The notes under the pieces were generated by a model. It saw only the letters and a program-made list of their open reading frames with translations, had not been told where the DNA came from and ran no database searches. The position numbers and the translations under genes were made by a program. From NCBI GenBank assembly GCA_943840615.1, contig CALSVI010000014.1, positions 1-64,000 of the forward strand: DNA of 64,000 nucleotides, written 5' to 3'. This stretch comes from an uncultured Luminiphilus sp. (GTDB lineage: Bacteria; Pseudomonadota; Gammaproteobacteria; Pseudomonadales; Halieaceae). Of this stretch, positions 1 through 9,165 are shown one piece after another; the first letter of the stretch is position 1; every line of letters begins with the position of its first letter.

Positions 1-47
1 CTGTAGTCGTAGAGCGCAAGCTCAGCGTGTTGTGTCGTACCACTCAT
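1..47 (-). CDS. Start of an unidentified protein, cut by the window edge
   Basis: An ATG sits two bases after the stop of the isochorismatase-family gene on the same strand and opens a frame reading MSGTTQHAELALYDY up to the window edge. The tight spacing suggests it is the next gene of the same transcript. Fifteen residues are too few to assign a family. Confidence 0.5.
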   Translation of the reverse strand, partial: MSGTTQHAELALYDY

Positions 48-49
48 GC

Positions 50-715
50 TCAACCCTGTTGCGAGAGCCAGTCGAGCACCTCACCCACACCCAGCACATC
101 GGCATATTTGATCGACAAATCTGTCAGATTCGCAAAATGGTAGCTCTCGTGCTTATCCGCCACACACTCTTCGGGCACAATCGTACGGTAACCCCGCGAC
201 AACGAATCCACGGCCGTAGCGCGAATACAGCCACTGGTAGAACCCCCGGTCATGATCAGGGTATCCACCTGATGCCAGACACAGAGCGACTGCAGCGCGG
301 TCTCGAAAAATGCCGAGGGCATTTTTTTGCAGTAGATGACATCGCGCTGCTGATCAATGTCGAGTCGATCATCGAACTCGGCGCGCGTGGAGCCAAACTT
401 AATATTCTGAAGCGAATCCGGTGTGTCGGTGCGTGTTCCCCACACACCGCAGTCCTCTCCTGAGTCCATAAAGGCAACATGGGTCCAGACCACGGGCCAA
501 TCAAGCGCACGGAATGCTCCAGCCAGCTGATTCACATGACTGAGCTGGTCAGGATCAGTCTCGTAAGCGGTTTTGAAGAGGTCGGTTCGGGTATACGCCT
601 TTTGCAGGTCAATATTGACAAGGATCGCCTTCTTACCGAAGCCAAAGCGGGCACGGCTGGGGTTGTCCTTAATTTGCTGGTAGATCTGCCGCGCAGTGAG
701 GTCGCTGGTTTCCAT
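50..715 (-). CDS. Isochorismatase-family cysteine hydrolase (N-carbamoylsarcosine amidase-like)
   Basis: 221 residues, the usual length for the isochorismatase-like hydrolase superfamily. The catalytic triad is visible: Asp36 in VNIDLQKAY, Lys at 130/131 in the CKKMPSAF stretch, and the nucleophile Cys163 in GGSTSGCIRATAVD, which closely matches the N-carbamoylsarcosine amidase signature. The start at 715 is chosen over a longer open frame to 1015 because an AGGA ribosome site lies just upstream and the extra 100 residues overlap the divergent gene. Members hydrolyse amide or carbamoyl C-N bonds, probably in the cytoplasm; the substrate here is not readable. It probably forms a transcript with the partial gene downstream. 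Confidence 0.85.
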   Translation of the reverse strand: METSDLTARQIYQQIKDNPSRARFGFGKKAILVNIDLQKAYTRTDLFKTAYETDPDQLSHVNQLAGAFRALDWPVVWTHVAFMDSGEDCGVWGTRTDTPDSLQNIKFGSTRAEFDDRLDIDQQRDVIYCKKMPSAFFETALQSLCVWHQVDTLIMTGGSTSGCIRATAVDSLSRGYRTIVPEECVADKHESYHFANLTDLSIKYADVLGVGEVLDWLSQQG

Positions 716-748
716 TGTTATTCCTGTTTTTCCGAAGCGCGAACCGTC

Positions 749-768
749 ATGATATAAAAACATATCAT
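749..768. promoter_or_regulatory. Inverted repeat between divergent genes, possible operator
   Basis: ATGATAT, a six-base spacer and ATATCAT form a perfect seven-base inverted repeat in the 111-base gap between the isochorismatase-type gene and the divergent gene at 827. Its position suits a regulator controlling both genes. The half-site with two further bases (ATATCATTA) recurs at 7600-7608 in front of the TBDR. No regulator gene lies next to it, so this is only a candidate. Confidence 0.35.
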
Positions 769-826
769 TAATACATAGCGGGATCTGGCAACCCAGATCA
801 AGCCAAGACAATCCACAGAGGGCTGC

Positions 827-1555
827 ATGGGACACAAGCTTATCCGAGGTGTGATCGAGTACACCAGCCGTAAATCCGAGCGCGAGGGCGAAGTCCGCGG
901 GCGAGAGGTATTTACCCTGAGCTGCCAGCCAGATGGCACCGATGTCCTGCTCGCTCACTGCGAAATTGACGACGCGCCCAAAGTCACACGAGATGTGTGC
1001 CTGGCTCTCCGGCACGCCGACTCCAGCCCTATCGATTGTTCAGTGCGGCTCTCTGTTGGAGGCCGTTTCGAAGGCTCGGGCTGGATGCGCTTTGCTAACG
1101 GTTACGCAGAGTGCGAGACCTTCAACGTGCGCGATGGTCGAATCAGCCAGGAACTGGAAACAGACGGTCAGGTAGGGTGGCTACAGAGCCATCCGATTGT
1201 GGGGGATGCTCTTCTCATGCGGCTTTACCCGCTGGCTCAGGGCCCCGGGGTTCACGCGCTGAAAAACATCTTCCTCACATCGCCCGATCATCGCGGCGCG
1301 ACAGGGCCTTTCTTCTTCGTGACGGCCTTTGATCTCGTCTATCTTGGAGAGGAAGAGATCGAAGTCGCTGCTGGCCGCTTCAACGCCCGGCACTTTCAGG
1401 TAGCGGGCACCGCAGGCAACCTTCCGGAAGAGCATCCACCCTACGACGTGTGGTGCACGGCCGACGATGACTACCTGCTACTAAAAGCCAGCGCAGAGGG
1501 TTATATGCAAACGCACTATGAGCTGACTGAAATATCGATCGAGGAAACACCCTGA
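827..1555 (+). CDS. Conserved protein of unknown function (DUF3108/DUF6134-like fold suspected)
   Basis: 242 residues with no signal peptide or membrane segment. The sequence alternates short beta-type segments with conserved-looking stretches such as EEIEVAAGRFNARHFQV and a C-terminal YDVWCTADDDYLLLKAS. These resemble beta-barrel proteins of the DUF3108/DUF6134 kind, but I cannot confirm the family. The ATG at 827 has a GAGG site eight bases upstream. Only one base separates its stop from a possible GTG start of the VOC gene that follows, so it opens a plus-strand series running through the VOC, membrane, MFS and SDR genes. It may bind a hydrophobic ligand related to that pathway, but this is a guess. 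Confidence 0.7.
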   Translation: MGHKLIRGVIEYTSRKSEREGEVRGREVFTLSCQPDGTDVLLAHCEIDDAPKVTRDVCLALRHADSSPIDCSVRLSVGGRFEGSGWMRFANGYAECETFNVRDGRISQELETDGQVGWLQSHPIVGDALLMRLYPLAQGPGVHALKNIFLTSPDHRGATGPFFFVTAFDLVYLGEEEIEVAAGRFNARHFQVAGTAGNLPEEHPPYDVWCTADDDYLLLKASAEGYMQTHYELTEISIEETP

Positions 1556-1577
1556 TGTGGTTGGGTGGCTGAAAGCT

Positions 1578-2420
1578 ATGATCGAGACGGTGACATTACG
1601 CGTGCCCTCACTCCCCTTAGCGGTTGCCGCTTACCATGCGTTGGGGTATCGGAATGCCGAATACGGAGAATGTGATGCTGCTCGAGTCGCGCTTTCAGAT
1701 CCGACGCTTCAAGGCTGTCCCCAGCACACTATCCTGATGTCCGAGGCGCCACTACAAACACTGACACTCGTCGAATGGGACGGCGCCATTGCCACACCGT
1801 TTTCCGCGCCGGGTTGGTCAGCGATGGAGGTGCTGGTGATGAATCTCGATGCACTGTACGCAGAGCTGCCTGAAGGCTTCACCGTGCTGAACCCGCCGGC
1901 AGCGTTATCGCTCTCAGACGCCATTCGCGCAATGCAGGTTACGGGTCCTGCGGGCGAGCTGATTTATTTCACCGAGATCTCGGGGGAGGTGCCAGGGTTT
2001 GATCTTCCCATTGCCAGTCGACAAATAAACCACTGCTTCGTGATGGTCAATGCGGTCACTAATATCGCTCGGTCTATCGAATTTTATGCCCGCTTACTGG
2101 CGTGCCCCGCACCCGAGCCGACGCCAGCCCGGGTCTCGATCCTGTCGCGTACTCACGGGCTAGACGAGGACCATCGTCACGACATCGCACCCATTGCGCT
2201 TGGATCGGGACAGCTCTTCGAACTGGACCAGTGGGTTGATCACTGTGTTACCGAAGCCGCGCCGCTGCCCTGTGGATGGCATTCGCTGGCACTGCGCCGC
2301 AGCGGTCCGCCACCCGCCAGCATTGTTGTCAATCATCGGCATATCGACAATCGGCTTGCCTGCTACGAGATCCATCCCCCTGACGGCGAGCGCATCGATT
2401 GGTTATGCGCCGCCGCATGA
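1578..2420 (+). CDS. VOC-superfamily (glyoxalase/dioxygenase fold) protein
   Basis: 280 residues arranged as two similar halves, the second starting near INHCFVMVNAVTNIARSIEF, which is the typical opening strand-helix unit of a vicinal-oxygen-chelate module. Two VOC modules in one chain is a common layout for dioxygenase and glyoxalase relatives. Metal ligands are not obvious: the first module lacks the usual His near its start and the second keeps His in INHC. It may therefore be a binding protein rather than an enzyme. The ATG at 1578 is preferred, but a GTG at 1557, one base after the previous stop, is also possible. Confidence 0.7.
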   Translation: MIETVTLRVPSLPLAVAAYHALGYRNAEYGECDAARVALSDPTLQGCPQHTILMSEAPLQTLTLVEWDGAIATPFSAPGWSAMEVLVMNLDALYAELPEGFTVLNPPAALSLSDAIRAMQVTGPAGELIYFTEISGEVPGFDLPIASRQINHCFVMVNAVTNIARSIEFYARLLACPAPEPTPARVSILSRTHGLDEDHRHDIAPIALGSGQLFELDQWVDHCVTEAAPLPCGWHSLALRRSGPPPASIVVNHRHIDNRLACYEIHPPDGERIDWLCAAA

Positions 2421-2459
2421 CAACACGCTTTCACTATCCCACCTGACTGAGAGGCATCC

Positions 2460-3110
2460 ATGTATACCGTTTTGCTTTATATCCACGTTCTGGCACTGGT
2501 CTATTGGCTCGGTGGTGACCTCGGCACCTATCTATCCAGCCGACATGTATTGCGCAGCGACCTCGGCGTCGAGTCGCGACAAACCGCCTTCAAAATTCTG
2601 ATGGAGTGCGACATGGGGCCGCGGTTGGCCATGCCCATCATTCTCGGCTCTGGCTGTCATCTGGCCACCCTGCTCTGGCCTACATTGCTCCCCGGTGAAA
2701 CCGCGCTGGTCGGCTGGCTGGTGGTGGCGATCTGGGTGGGTTTGGTCGCCGCCATTCACAGCCCGATAGGTCACCGGATGCCATCCTTAGCACAGTGGGA
2801 TCTGCGGCTGCGCTTTGCGGTGGTGTTCACACTGCTCGCGGCCGGCACCTATGGATTCTCATTGGGATTACCCGGCTGGGTTGCCCTCAAAGTCCTGATC
2901 TTTGCCGTGCTGGTGGCATGTGGTATCGCGGTGCGCTTTGGGCTTAAACCCTTCGCACTCGCCTACGTACAGATGATTAATGAGGGTGCCAGCGAGGCAG
3001 GCAACACTGCCATGATCACCCATATGGGCGTCGTGCGTCGCTATGTCTGGATCATCTGGCTGGGGCTCTTTGTGAACGCAGCACTGGGACTGCGGGTCAT
3101 CACTTTCTAA
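2460..3110 (+). CDS. Integral membrane protein, paralogue of the 9166 gene
   Basis: 216 residues, almost entirely hydrophobic, with about five to six membrane helices. Helix 1 contains IHVLALVYWLGGDLG, a His-Trp-Gly-Asp pattern reminiscent of HemJ, CopD and DUF2269 membrane proteins, where such a His can bind haem. It aligns along its length with the protein at 9166: both have the helix-1 His, (F/Y)W(V/L)G-D-G, an RQT after helix 1, a Pro-Arg or Arg-Ser pair and SGC-LA. An AGAGG site precedes the ATG. It sits between the VOC and MFS genes. A function cannot be named; a membrane redox or carrier role fits the conserved His and Asp. Confidence 0.75.
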   Translation: MYTVLLYIHVLALVYWLGGDLGTYLSSRHVLRSDLGVESRQTAFKILMECDMGPRLAMPIILGSGCHLATLLWPTLLPGETALVGWLVVAIWVGLVAAIHSPIGHRMPSLAQWDLRLRFAVVFTLLAAGTYGFSLGLPGWVALKVLIFAVLVACGIAVRFGLKPFALAYVQMINEGASEAGNTAMITHMGVVRRYVWIIWLGLFVNAALGLRVITF

Positions 3111-3122
3111 GGGGCCGACCCC

Positions 3123-4310
3123 GTGGCCGCCTCTTCTCTGACCGTCTCGCGCTGGCTACTGGCTGCCATCAGCAGCCTGTCACCCTTTGGCATATCAATC
3201 ATGGTGCCACTGGTGCCCATGTTGAGCATGTCCATGGCACACAGTGTCAGCGAACTGCAGTATCTGTTTTCGATCTATGTGATTGGGCTTGCCGTGAGCC
3301 AGCCTATCTTTGGCCTCATCACTGACCGAATCGGCAGACGCACGGTTTTATTGTCTGGGTTCGGGGTATTTGTCTTCTCGAGCATCTTGCTCATGTTTGC
3401 CGATACGCTAGCCATGATGATCCTGCTCCGCTTTCTGCAGGCTGTAGGGGTCGGCGTTGGCACTGTGGTGGCTCGCGGCATTATCCGCGACCACTTGCCC
3501 CCGAATGAGGCCCTGAAGGCATTTGCGCTGCTCACCGCCGCAATGGGTTTTACACCCGTGATCGCGCCCGTCGTCGGTGGGTTTCTAGCTCCCCTGTTCG
3601 GGCTGAAATCGGTCTTCTTATTGCTCGCTATATTAGGTGCGGGTCTGCTACTGCTCTGTTTTCACTCGATCCCCAGCGACACAGCACCAGACTCTGCTGC
3701 CCGCCAAAACGCGTCGATCAAAGGCTACTTGTCTGTGCTCCGCTCCAGAGCCTTCTGGGGCCATACGGGCGCTTTTGGGTTTCTGCAGGGCATGGTATTT
3801 ACACTGATGGCCTCGGGCAGCGTGTTATTTCAGGAGCAGTTTGGCCTGTCTATCACACGTTTCAGTTTGGTATGGGGTGGCTCTGCACTGATCTACGTGC
3901 TGGGATCGTTTCTGTTGAGCCGACTCTCAGCATTGGGCAGTCCGCGGTGGCAACACGCCGCAGCAATCGGAATGCTGTTGGTTTCGCTCTGCACCGCTAC
4001 GCTCATTTTGTGGCAGGGTCTGACATTCGCATTGGTGGTGGTGCCACTGTTCAGTTCGATGTTGCTCTCTGGCATCCTGACACCGACCACGATGTATGGC
4101 GCCGTTAACGCTGTTCCACTGTGGAGCGGCAGCGCAGCCGGGCTGTCGAGCTCCGTAGGCATGACCATGGCCGGACTTTTTTCTTGGCTGGGAGCTGCCG
4201 CCTATGAAGCTGATCCGGCCTTAATCATGCTGTGCTTTGGAGGAGCAGGGTGTGGCTTCGTCGCCTGTTGGTGGGTAGCGCACCACAATACGCCATCACC
4301 CGCTCTATAA
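3123..4310 (+). CDS. MFS exporter, Bcr/CflA drug-resistance type
   Basis: 395 residues with twelve predicted membrane helices. The loop between helices 2 and 3 carries the MFS motif A as GLITDRIGRRTVL, and helix 5 has GFTPVIAPVVGG, the motif C of drug:H+ antiporters. Length and motifs fit the Bcr/CflA group, which exports small toxic molecules using the proton gradient. The start is GTG at 3123, twelve bases after the preceding stop. With the upstream VOC and membrane proteins it may export a product or by-product of this cluster. Confidence 0.88.
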   Translation: MAASSLTVSRWLLAAISSLSPFGISIMVPLVPMLSMSMAHSVSELQYLFSIYVIGLAVSQPIFGLITDRIGRRTVLLSGFGVFVFSSILLMFADTLAMMILLRFLQAVGVGVGTVVARGIIRDHLPPNEALKAFALLTAAMGFTPVIAPVVGGFLAPLFGLKSVFLLLAILGAGLLLLCFHSIPSDTAPDSAARQNASIKGYLSVLRSRAFWGHTGAFGFLQGMVFTLMASGSVLFQEQFGLSITRFSLVWGGSALIYVLGSFLLSRLSALGSPRWQHAAAIGMLLVSLCTATLILWQGLTFALVVVPLFSSMLLSGILTPTTMYGAVNAVPLWSGSAAGLSSSVGMTMAGLFSWLGAAAYEADPALIMLCFGGAGCGFVACWWVAHHNTPSPAL

Positions 4311-4383
4311 GCTGGCAAGGGCCCTCATCACTCATATCGATCACCTCAGGGGATAGGTCGGCAACTCACGAAAGGAAATTGTC

Positions 4384-5196
4384 ATGGCAGAGCAGAAAGT
4401 TGCAGTGTGCACAGGTTCAGGCAGACACGGTGGATTGGGAGAAGCCATTCTCAGCCGGCTGGGCCAGGAGGGATACCGCCTCGTGGTCACCGATATCGAC
4501 GGTTCGGGCGAGCACCACCTCGCCAATCCAACCGAAATGGATTCGGTGGCCCAAGCACTCCGTGACCAAGGTGCCGAGGTTTTATGTGTGCCTTGTGATG
4601 TGCGCTCCGCTGCATCGGTAACGCACCTATTTGATACGGTCATGCAAACCTTCGGACGCGTGGACGCACTGGTGAACAACGCAGGAATTGGCTTTGTGAT
4701 GAAGCACACCCGCGATGTGGCGCCGCAGGAGTGGCAGTTGGTGATCGACGTGACCTTGAGCGGGGTCTTTCTCTGCACACAAGCGGCCGCCCAACACATG
4801 GAAGCGAGCGGACGCGGTGGGCGCATTATCAATATTGCCAGTCAGGCGGCGAAATCGGGCTTTCCACACATGGCGCCTTATTGCGCGGCAAAGCATGGAG
4901 TCATCGGCCTGACACGAACTGCCGCCATCGACTATGGCGCCGCCGGCATCACAGTCAATGCCATCTGTCCAAACCATGTCACCACCGGATTAGGGAGTGC
5001 GCAAAACGCCTATTTCTCGGCATTTAAGGGCATGACGGAGGATGCGTATCTTGAGGAAATGGCGACGCGTATTCCGATGCAGCGAATTGGCCAGGCCAGT
5101 GACACCGCAGCAATGTGCGCTTTTCTGGTATCGGACGATGCCAGCTTCATCACTGGAGAAGCGATCAATGTCAGTGGTGGTGAGGAGATGCACTAG
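4384..5196 (+). CDS. Short-chain dehydrogenase/reductase (SDR)
   Basis: 270 residues. The cofactor motif is TGSGRHGGLGEA (from residue 10), two residues longer than the classical TGxxxGxG. NNAG follows at 98-101, the catalytic Ser153 is in NIASQAAK, and Tyr166 and Lys170 are in YCAAK. The C-terminal GEAINVSGGEEMH is typical of classical SDRs that act on 3-hydroxy or 3-oxo compounds. A strong AAGGAA site precedes the ATG. It is the last gene of the plus-strand series and ends before a clear terminator. It is probably a cytoplasmic NAD(P)-dependent alcohol/ketone oxidoreductase; substrate unknown. Confidence 0.88.
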   Translation: MAEQKVAVCTGSGRHGGLGEAILSRLGQEGYRLVVTDIDGSGEHHLANPTEMDSVAQALRDQGAEVLCVPCDVRSAASVTHLFDTVMQTFGRVDALVNNAGIGFVMKHTRDVAPQEWQLVIDVTLSGVFLCTQAAAQHMEASGRGGRIINIASQAAKSGFPHMAPYCAAKHGVIGLTRTAAIDYGAAGITVNAICPNHVTTGLGSAQNAYFSAFKGMTEDAYLEEMATRIPMQRIGQASDTAAMCAFLVSDDASFITGEAINVSGGEEMH

Positions 5197-5302
5197 GCCT
5201 CAGTTTCCTTCTGCCACATCCCGCTATCAGTCGCGGCCAGCGCTGTCGATACAGGCCGACAATCTGCGGTCCAGAACGACCTCTCTCGCCTTTAGACCAC
5301 GC

Positions 5303-5342
5303 AAAAAAAACCCCGCTCGAGTCACACTCGCCGGGGTTTTTT
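5303..5342. terminator. Bidirectional intrinsic terminator
   Basis: A-run, AACCCCG stem, loop, CGGGGTT stem and T-run between the convergent SDR and TBDR genes. The A and T tracts on both sides make it able to end transcription from either direction. Confidence 0.85.
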
Positions 5343-5374
5343 AGTGGCCACGGCTTGGCGCCGCTTTAAGCCAA

Positions 5375-7529
5375 TCAACCGCCGAAGCGATACTTCAGCG
5401 TCGCCAGATACGTCATCGGCAAGTTGAGGTAGCTCGTGAACAAGAAAGACTGTGTATACGCCTTATCCCCACAGTTCTTGCACTCTAAATTGAGCTCCCA
5501 TTGTGAATCCGCAGTCGACAGCTTCACTCCCGCGTTAATTAAAGTCACTGAATCATTGTAGCCTTGGTTTCGCGTTGCCGAGTACTGGGCGCCGATATAA
5601 CGCGCCATCACATTTGGCGTCACCGTCAAAGACCCAATACTGAAGTCGGCTGAGGTCCCAAGGGTATAAGTTTGATGTGGGCTTCGCTTGGGATCAGCGA
5701 TATTACAGCTGGCGTCGTAGGCTGCCAGCGAACTATTAGGAGCGACACATCCCCCCGGTAAATCTCGATATTCGGCACTTTGCCAACCCAGCGCGGCAAA
5801 GATCTGCCAGTTATCGGTCGGCAGCGCAGTAATTTCCGCTTCAATACCCGGTACTTCCAAGCCACCTGCATTAGTTGTGAGGAACTGGCCGTCTGGCGTC
5901 GCAGCGGTAGTTTGCAAATCCTCAAGATCAGAATAAAACGCCGTTACGTTGGTTCTGAGTCGACCATCCATCCAGTCTGCGCGCATACCCAATTCGTAAG
6001 ACCAGATGGTCTCAGGTGCGAAAGCCTGCAGTGCAGCAGAGCTCGACCCACGTGCGTTCCAACCACCGGACTTAAAGCCATTAGTAGCGGATGCATACAT
6101 CATCAGGTTATCGGTGAATTTGTGCGCGTAAGCAATGCGCGGGGTGATCTCTTGCTCGTTCTGCTCAAGCGGTATACCCGCAGCCACCATCCCAGCCGAG
6201 TTCACGGTCCCTTGGAAATCGACGGTTTTCTCTTCGTCAGTGTAGCGAGCACCTAAGGTTAATGTGCCATTCTCGCCTATTTGGAAATCGGCTTGCGCAT
6301 ACACGGCGAAACTCTCAGTGGTATTACTGAGGATACGATCGGCGATCGGAAAATAACCCTGAGAGGGAGCCGGAGCAAACCCTAAGAAAAAGAGATCGAG
6401 GTAGTCAACGAAGTCCACTTCGTTGTCCTCATCCATGTAGTAGACACCCGTTTGCAGAAAGCCTCTGCCGTCCATTATGTCGCCAGACCACTTTAGCTCT
6501 GCCGAGAACATGTCGTGTTCGCCCTGATTATCGATTACGAAAAAATCGGGCAGAAAATCTGCGCTAAAGGGGAAGTTGAGGAGAAAATCCTGTTCGATAG
6601 AGCGAGCGCCAACAATCAGATTTGCGGTGCCACCCATGGCATCCCAGCCTAGGTTCGATGTGATGTTCAGGGTCTCCACCTCGTTACCATAATCGGACAT
6701 GCCGCCGCCCGGCAGCCCCGCGCCCAATCCTGAGAACGAATACCGAGTATCTCCATCAAGGCCACTATGAATGTTTGCCACTTCTGATTTACCGCCATCT
6801 ACCGCGATATCCCAAGTCATGGAGTCAGAGATGAGCCAGCGCAATGCCGCTCGAACACCCGTTAAATCGGCCTCGTTATAATCCTTGCCATCGGTTCGGT
6901 TCTCCAAATACCCATCATCATCAACGTAATAAGCGGAGAATTTAGTCAGCACGTTATCGCTGAGGGGGAGATCGATACTACCTCGGAGCAGCGTCTTTCC
7001 GAATCGGCCCGCACCGGCCTCAACATAACCCTGCATCGTGTCCGAGGGCTTCTTCATGACGACACTGATCGCCCCGCCGGTGGTGTTACGGCCGTACAGC
7101 GTGCCCTGCGGACCTCGCAGTACCTCAATACGCTCCACATCGAACAGCGCTACGTTGTTGACGTTTTGTCGTGTGATATAGACATCATCGACGTACGTTC
7201 CCACGGGTGGGTCAAAAGTCGAAATGGATTCATCATTACCCTGCGCTCGCAGGTAGTACATATTGGCGGTACCCAAACCGGTGTTGTTGCCACCAAACAT
7301 GTTGGGAACGACGTTGATCAAGATCCAGCGTGTCGTCAATCTGTAACTTGTCGATCATGTCTTCGTTATAGGCGCTCACCGCGATGGGCACGTCCTGCAC
7401 AGACGCCTCGCGGCGCTCGGCGGTGACTAGCACTTCCTCTAATTGGGCAAAGGCCCCAGTTGGCAACGTCGCCGCAACAGCTGCCGAGAGTACGGCGGGC
7501 AGAAAGACTTTGTGACTGGTCATTTTCAT
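5375..7529 (-). CDS. TonB-dependent receptor, frameshifted near residue 69
   Basis: The reconstructed protein is about 715 residues. The N-terminal part (7529 to about 7325) has a signal peptide ending in TGAFA, then QLEEVLVTAERREASVQDVP, the usual TonB box and plug start. The frame then shifts by one base around 7320-7325 and continues with LINVVPNMFGGNNTG, plug motif VEVLRGPQGTLYGRNTTGG (here with IEVL) and the outer-membrane barrel, ending in FGG. The plug is therefore split over two frames but every family segment is present. The ATG at 7529 has a GGGGA site. TBDRs take up siderophores, vitamins, glycans or oligomers; the ligand is unknown. I think sequence error is more likely than a true pseudogene. 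Confidence 0.85.
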
Positions 7530-7599
7530 CAATTGGGTCCCCACTAACGCTTATTTTCACGACACCCTAAACAAAGTGCCTACGAATCGCCTTATCCGT

Positions 7600-7610
7600 A
7601 TATCATTATA
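7600..7610 (-). promoter_or_regulatory. Candidate -10 box and shared half-site before the TBDR
   Basis: On the minus strand TATAAT lies at 7610-7605, about 75 bases before the TBDR start. No good -35 box stands 17 bases further up. The overlapping ATATCATTA matches part of the inverted repeat at 749-768, so the same regulator might act at both places. Confidence 0.3.
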
Positions 7611-7696
7611 GCTATGGGTCAATCAAGGAGGCGCCAGCGGAATGCCGCCGCGCGTCCTGCTTGACACAGGGACAGCGACCACAACTGAGGCTAACA

Positions 7697-8872
7697 ATGG
7701 CTGGACTGCAACACGCTTTGGCACTCAATAAAGATTTGATCAGCGCGCGCGCGAGCGCTTTACCTCCTCAATGCGCGCATGGGTATTGACCGATCTCGCT
7801 GGGCAAATGCAGACCGATTACGCTACCGCCAGTGAATTGGCCGGCATCACGCACGACACCGGGGAAGCGGTCCATCAGTTTCTGAAAGATCGTGGACTCT
7901 TTCAAGTGGTATTCCAGTTTGCGGTGCGCAACGCAGGAGCTGGTGTGGCAATCGGTGCTGCGCGCTATCGAGAGTGATCCGACCTCGGTGGCGAACATTC
8001 AGTGCGAGACTCCCGCTGCCACGGTGGCTCCCTTACGTTAGATCCCGCTATTAGCCTGCCAGACTACGCCGGCATGATGGACGTGCACTTGATGCCGGGC
8101 AGCTATCAAGGAACCGAGTGCGGGCGCCGAGGCTGGCGTGGTGTATGACAACGGGTTAGATGTCTTTTCGTTCGGCGTTATGGGCGAGAATCTGGATGAT
8201 ATCGGCCACTCGATGGCGAATTTCACACGACTCAGGTGGCCGGATCTCGATCCGCAGCTGATTGTGGATGTGGGGTGCACCATTGGCCACAACACCGTGC
8301 CCTGGAAGCAAGCCTTCCCGTCAGCCGAGGTGCACGGCCTGGATGCGGCGTCCCCGTGTTTGCAATATGGCCACGCTCGCGCCGAGGCGATGGGTGTGCC
8401 CATTCAGTTCAAACAAGCGCTATGCGACGCGCTGCCTTATGACGACAACAGCGTGGATGTGGTGTTCTCGTCCATGTTCCTGCACGAGCTGCCGACTCCA
8501 CAGATCAAGGCTTTCTTTGATGAAGCTCACCGCGTGCTCAAGCCGGGCGGGGTGCTGATCAATATGGAACTGCCGCCGAATGATGTGCTGGGCGCGTACG
8601 ACGCCTTTTATCTGGACTGGGACTGCTTCTATAACAACGAGCCGTTCTACAAGGATTTTCGCGACCTGAGCTACCCCAAGCTCTGCACGGATGCCGGTTT
8701 CTTGGCCGCAGACTTCTTTCAGGCCACGATGCCGCGCTACACCTATGTCAGCGAAGCCGAGTTTACTGAGGCATCGGGCGCCGATGCCACGTTTGACGCA
8801 GACACGGGCCGCCTCTCCGATACCATCACCTGGTACGCCTTTGGCGCCCAAAAAAGTGGCGCCGCGACATGA
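7697..8872 (+). CDS. Class I SAM-dependent methyltransferase with a multiply frameshifted N-terminal part
   Basis: The last 244 codons (from about 8138) are intact and show the SAM-binding motif I as IVDVGCTIGHNT, then HGLDAA, and VLKPGGVLINME, all typical of class I methyltransferases. Upstream, coding-looking protein continues in changing frames back to an ATG at 7697 with a GAGG site: MAGLQHALALNKDL, then MRAWVLTDLAGQ from 7771, QELVWQSVLRAIESDP near 7935, TLDPAISLPDYAG near 8035 and AGAEAGVVYDNG near 8120. At least four shifts are needed (about 7770, 7925, 8033, 8110). The whole reads as one protein of about 390 residues with an N-terminal helical domain. The methyl acceptor is unknown. 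Either sequence errors or a decaying 5' half would explain it. Confidence 0.75.
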
Positions 8873-9151
8873 GCGATAAAAAGAGCGGTGAAGGCGGGCC
8901 GGCCGGCCTTTTTCTCTGATCCGGAGATTGATCGCCTTCTGGCCATTATTGTCCGGCTGATGACCGAGCACTCCGTATTAAACGAGCGGGTTAAAACACT
9001 GGAAGCATTACTGATCGATTCCGGCGCGATCACCCGAGAAACATTGGAGGCGTTTGAACCCAGCGAGGAGCAGGATGCCGAGTGGGGTCAGGAACGGTTT
9101 CAGCTCATCAAAGATGTGCTGGAATCGGGCGCGAACATCACAAAACAATAA
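8869..9151 (+). CDS. Small conserved protein of unknown function
   Basis: About 90 residues, acidic, mostly helical, with a stretch RLLAIIVRLMTEHSVLNERV that could form a coiled coil. Two starts are possible. An ATG at 8869 overlaps the methyltransferase stop (ATGA), but its frame must shift by one base at the GGG of 8896-8898 to reach the conserved part. A GTG at 8888 is in frame without any shift. The overlap with the methyltransferase and the following membrane-protein gene at 9166 imply one transcript. No family is recognised. Confidence 0.6.
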
Positions 9152-9165
9152 GAAGGAGAAAGGCC

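Noticed and set aside
716-1015. N-terminal extension of the isochorismatase-type gene
   Set aside because: The extra 100 residues do not match the family and cover the divergent gene; the ATG at 715 has a ribosome site.
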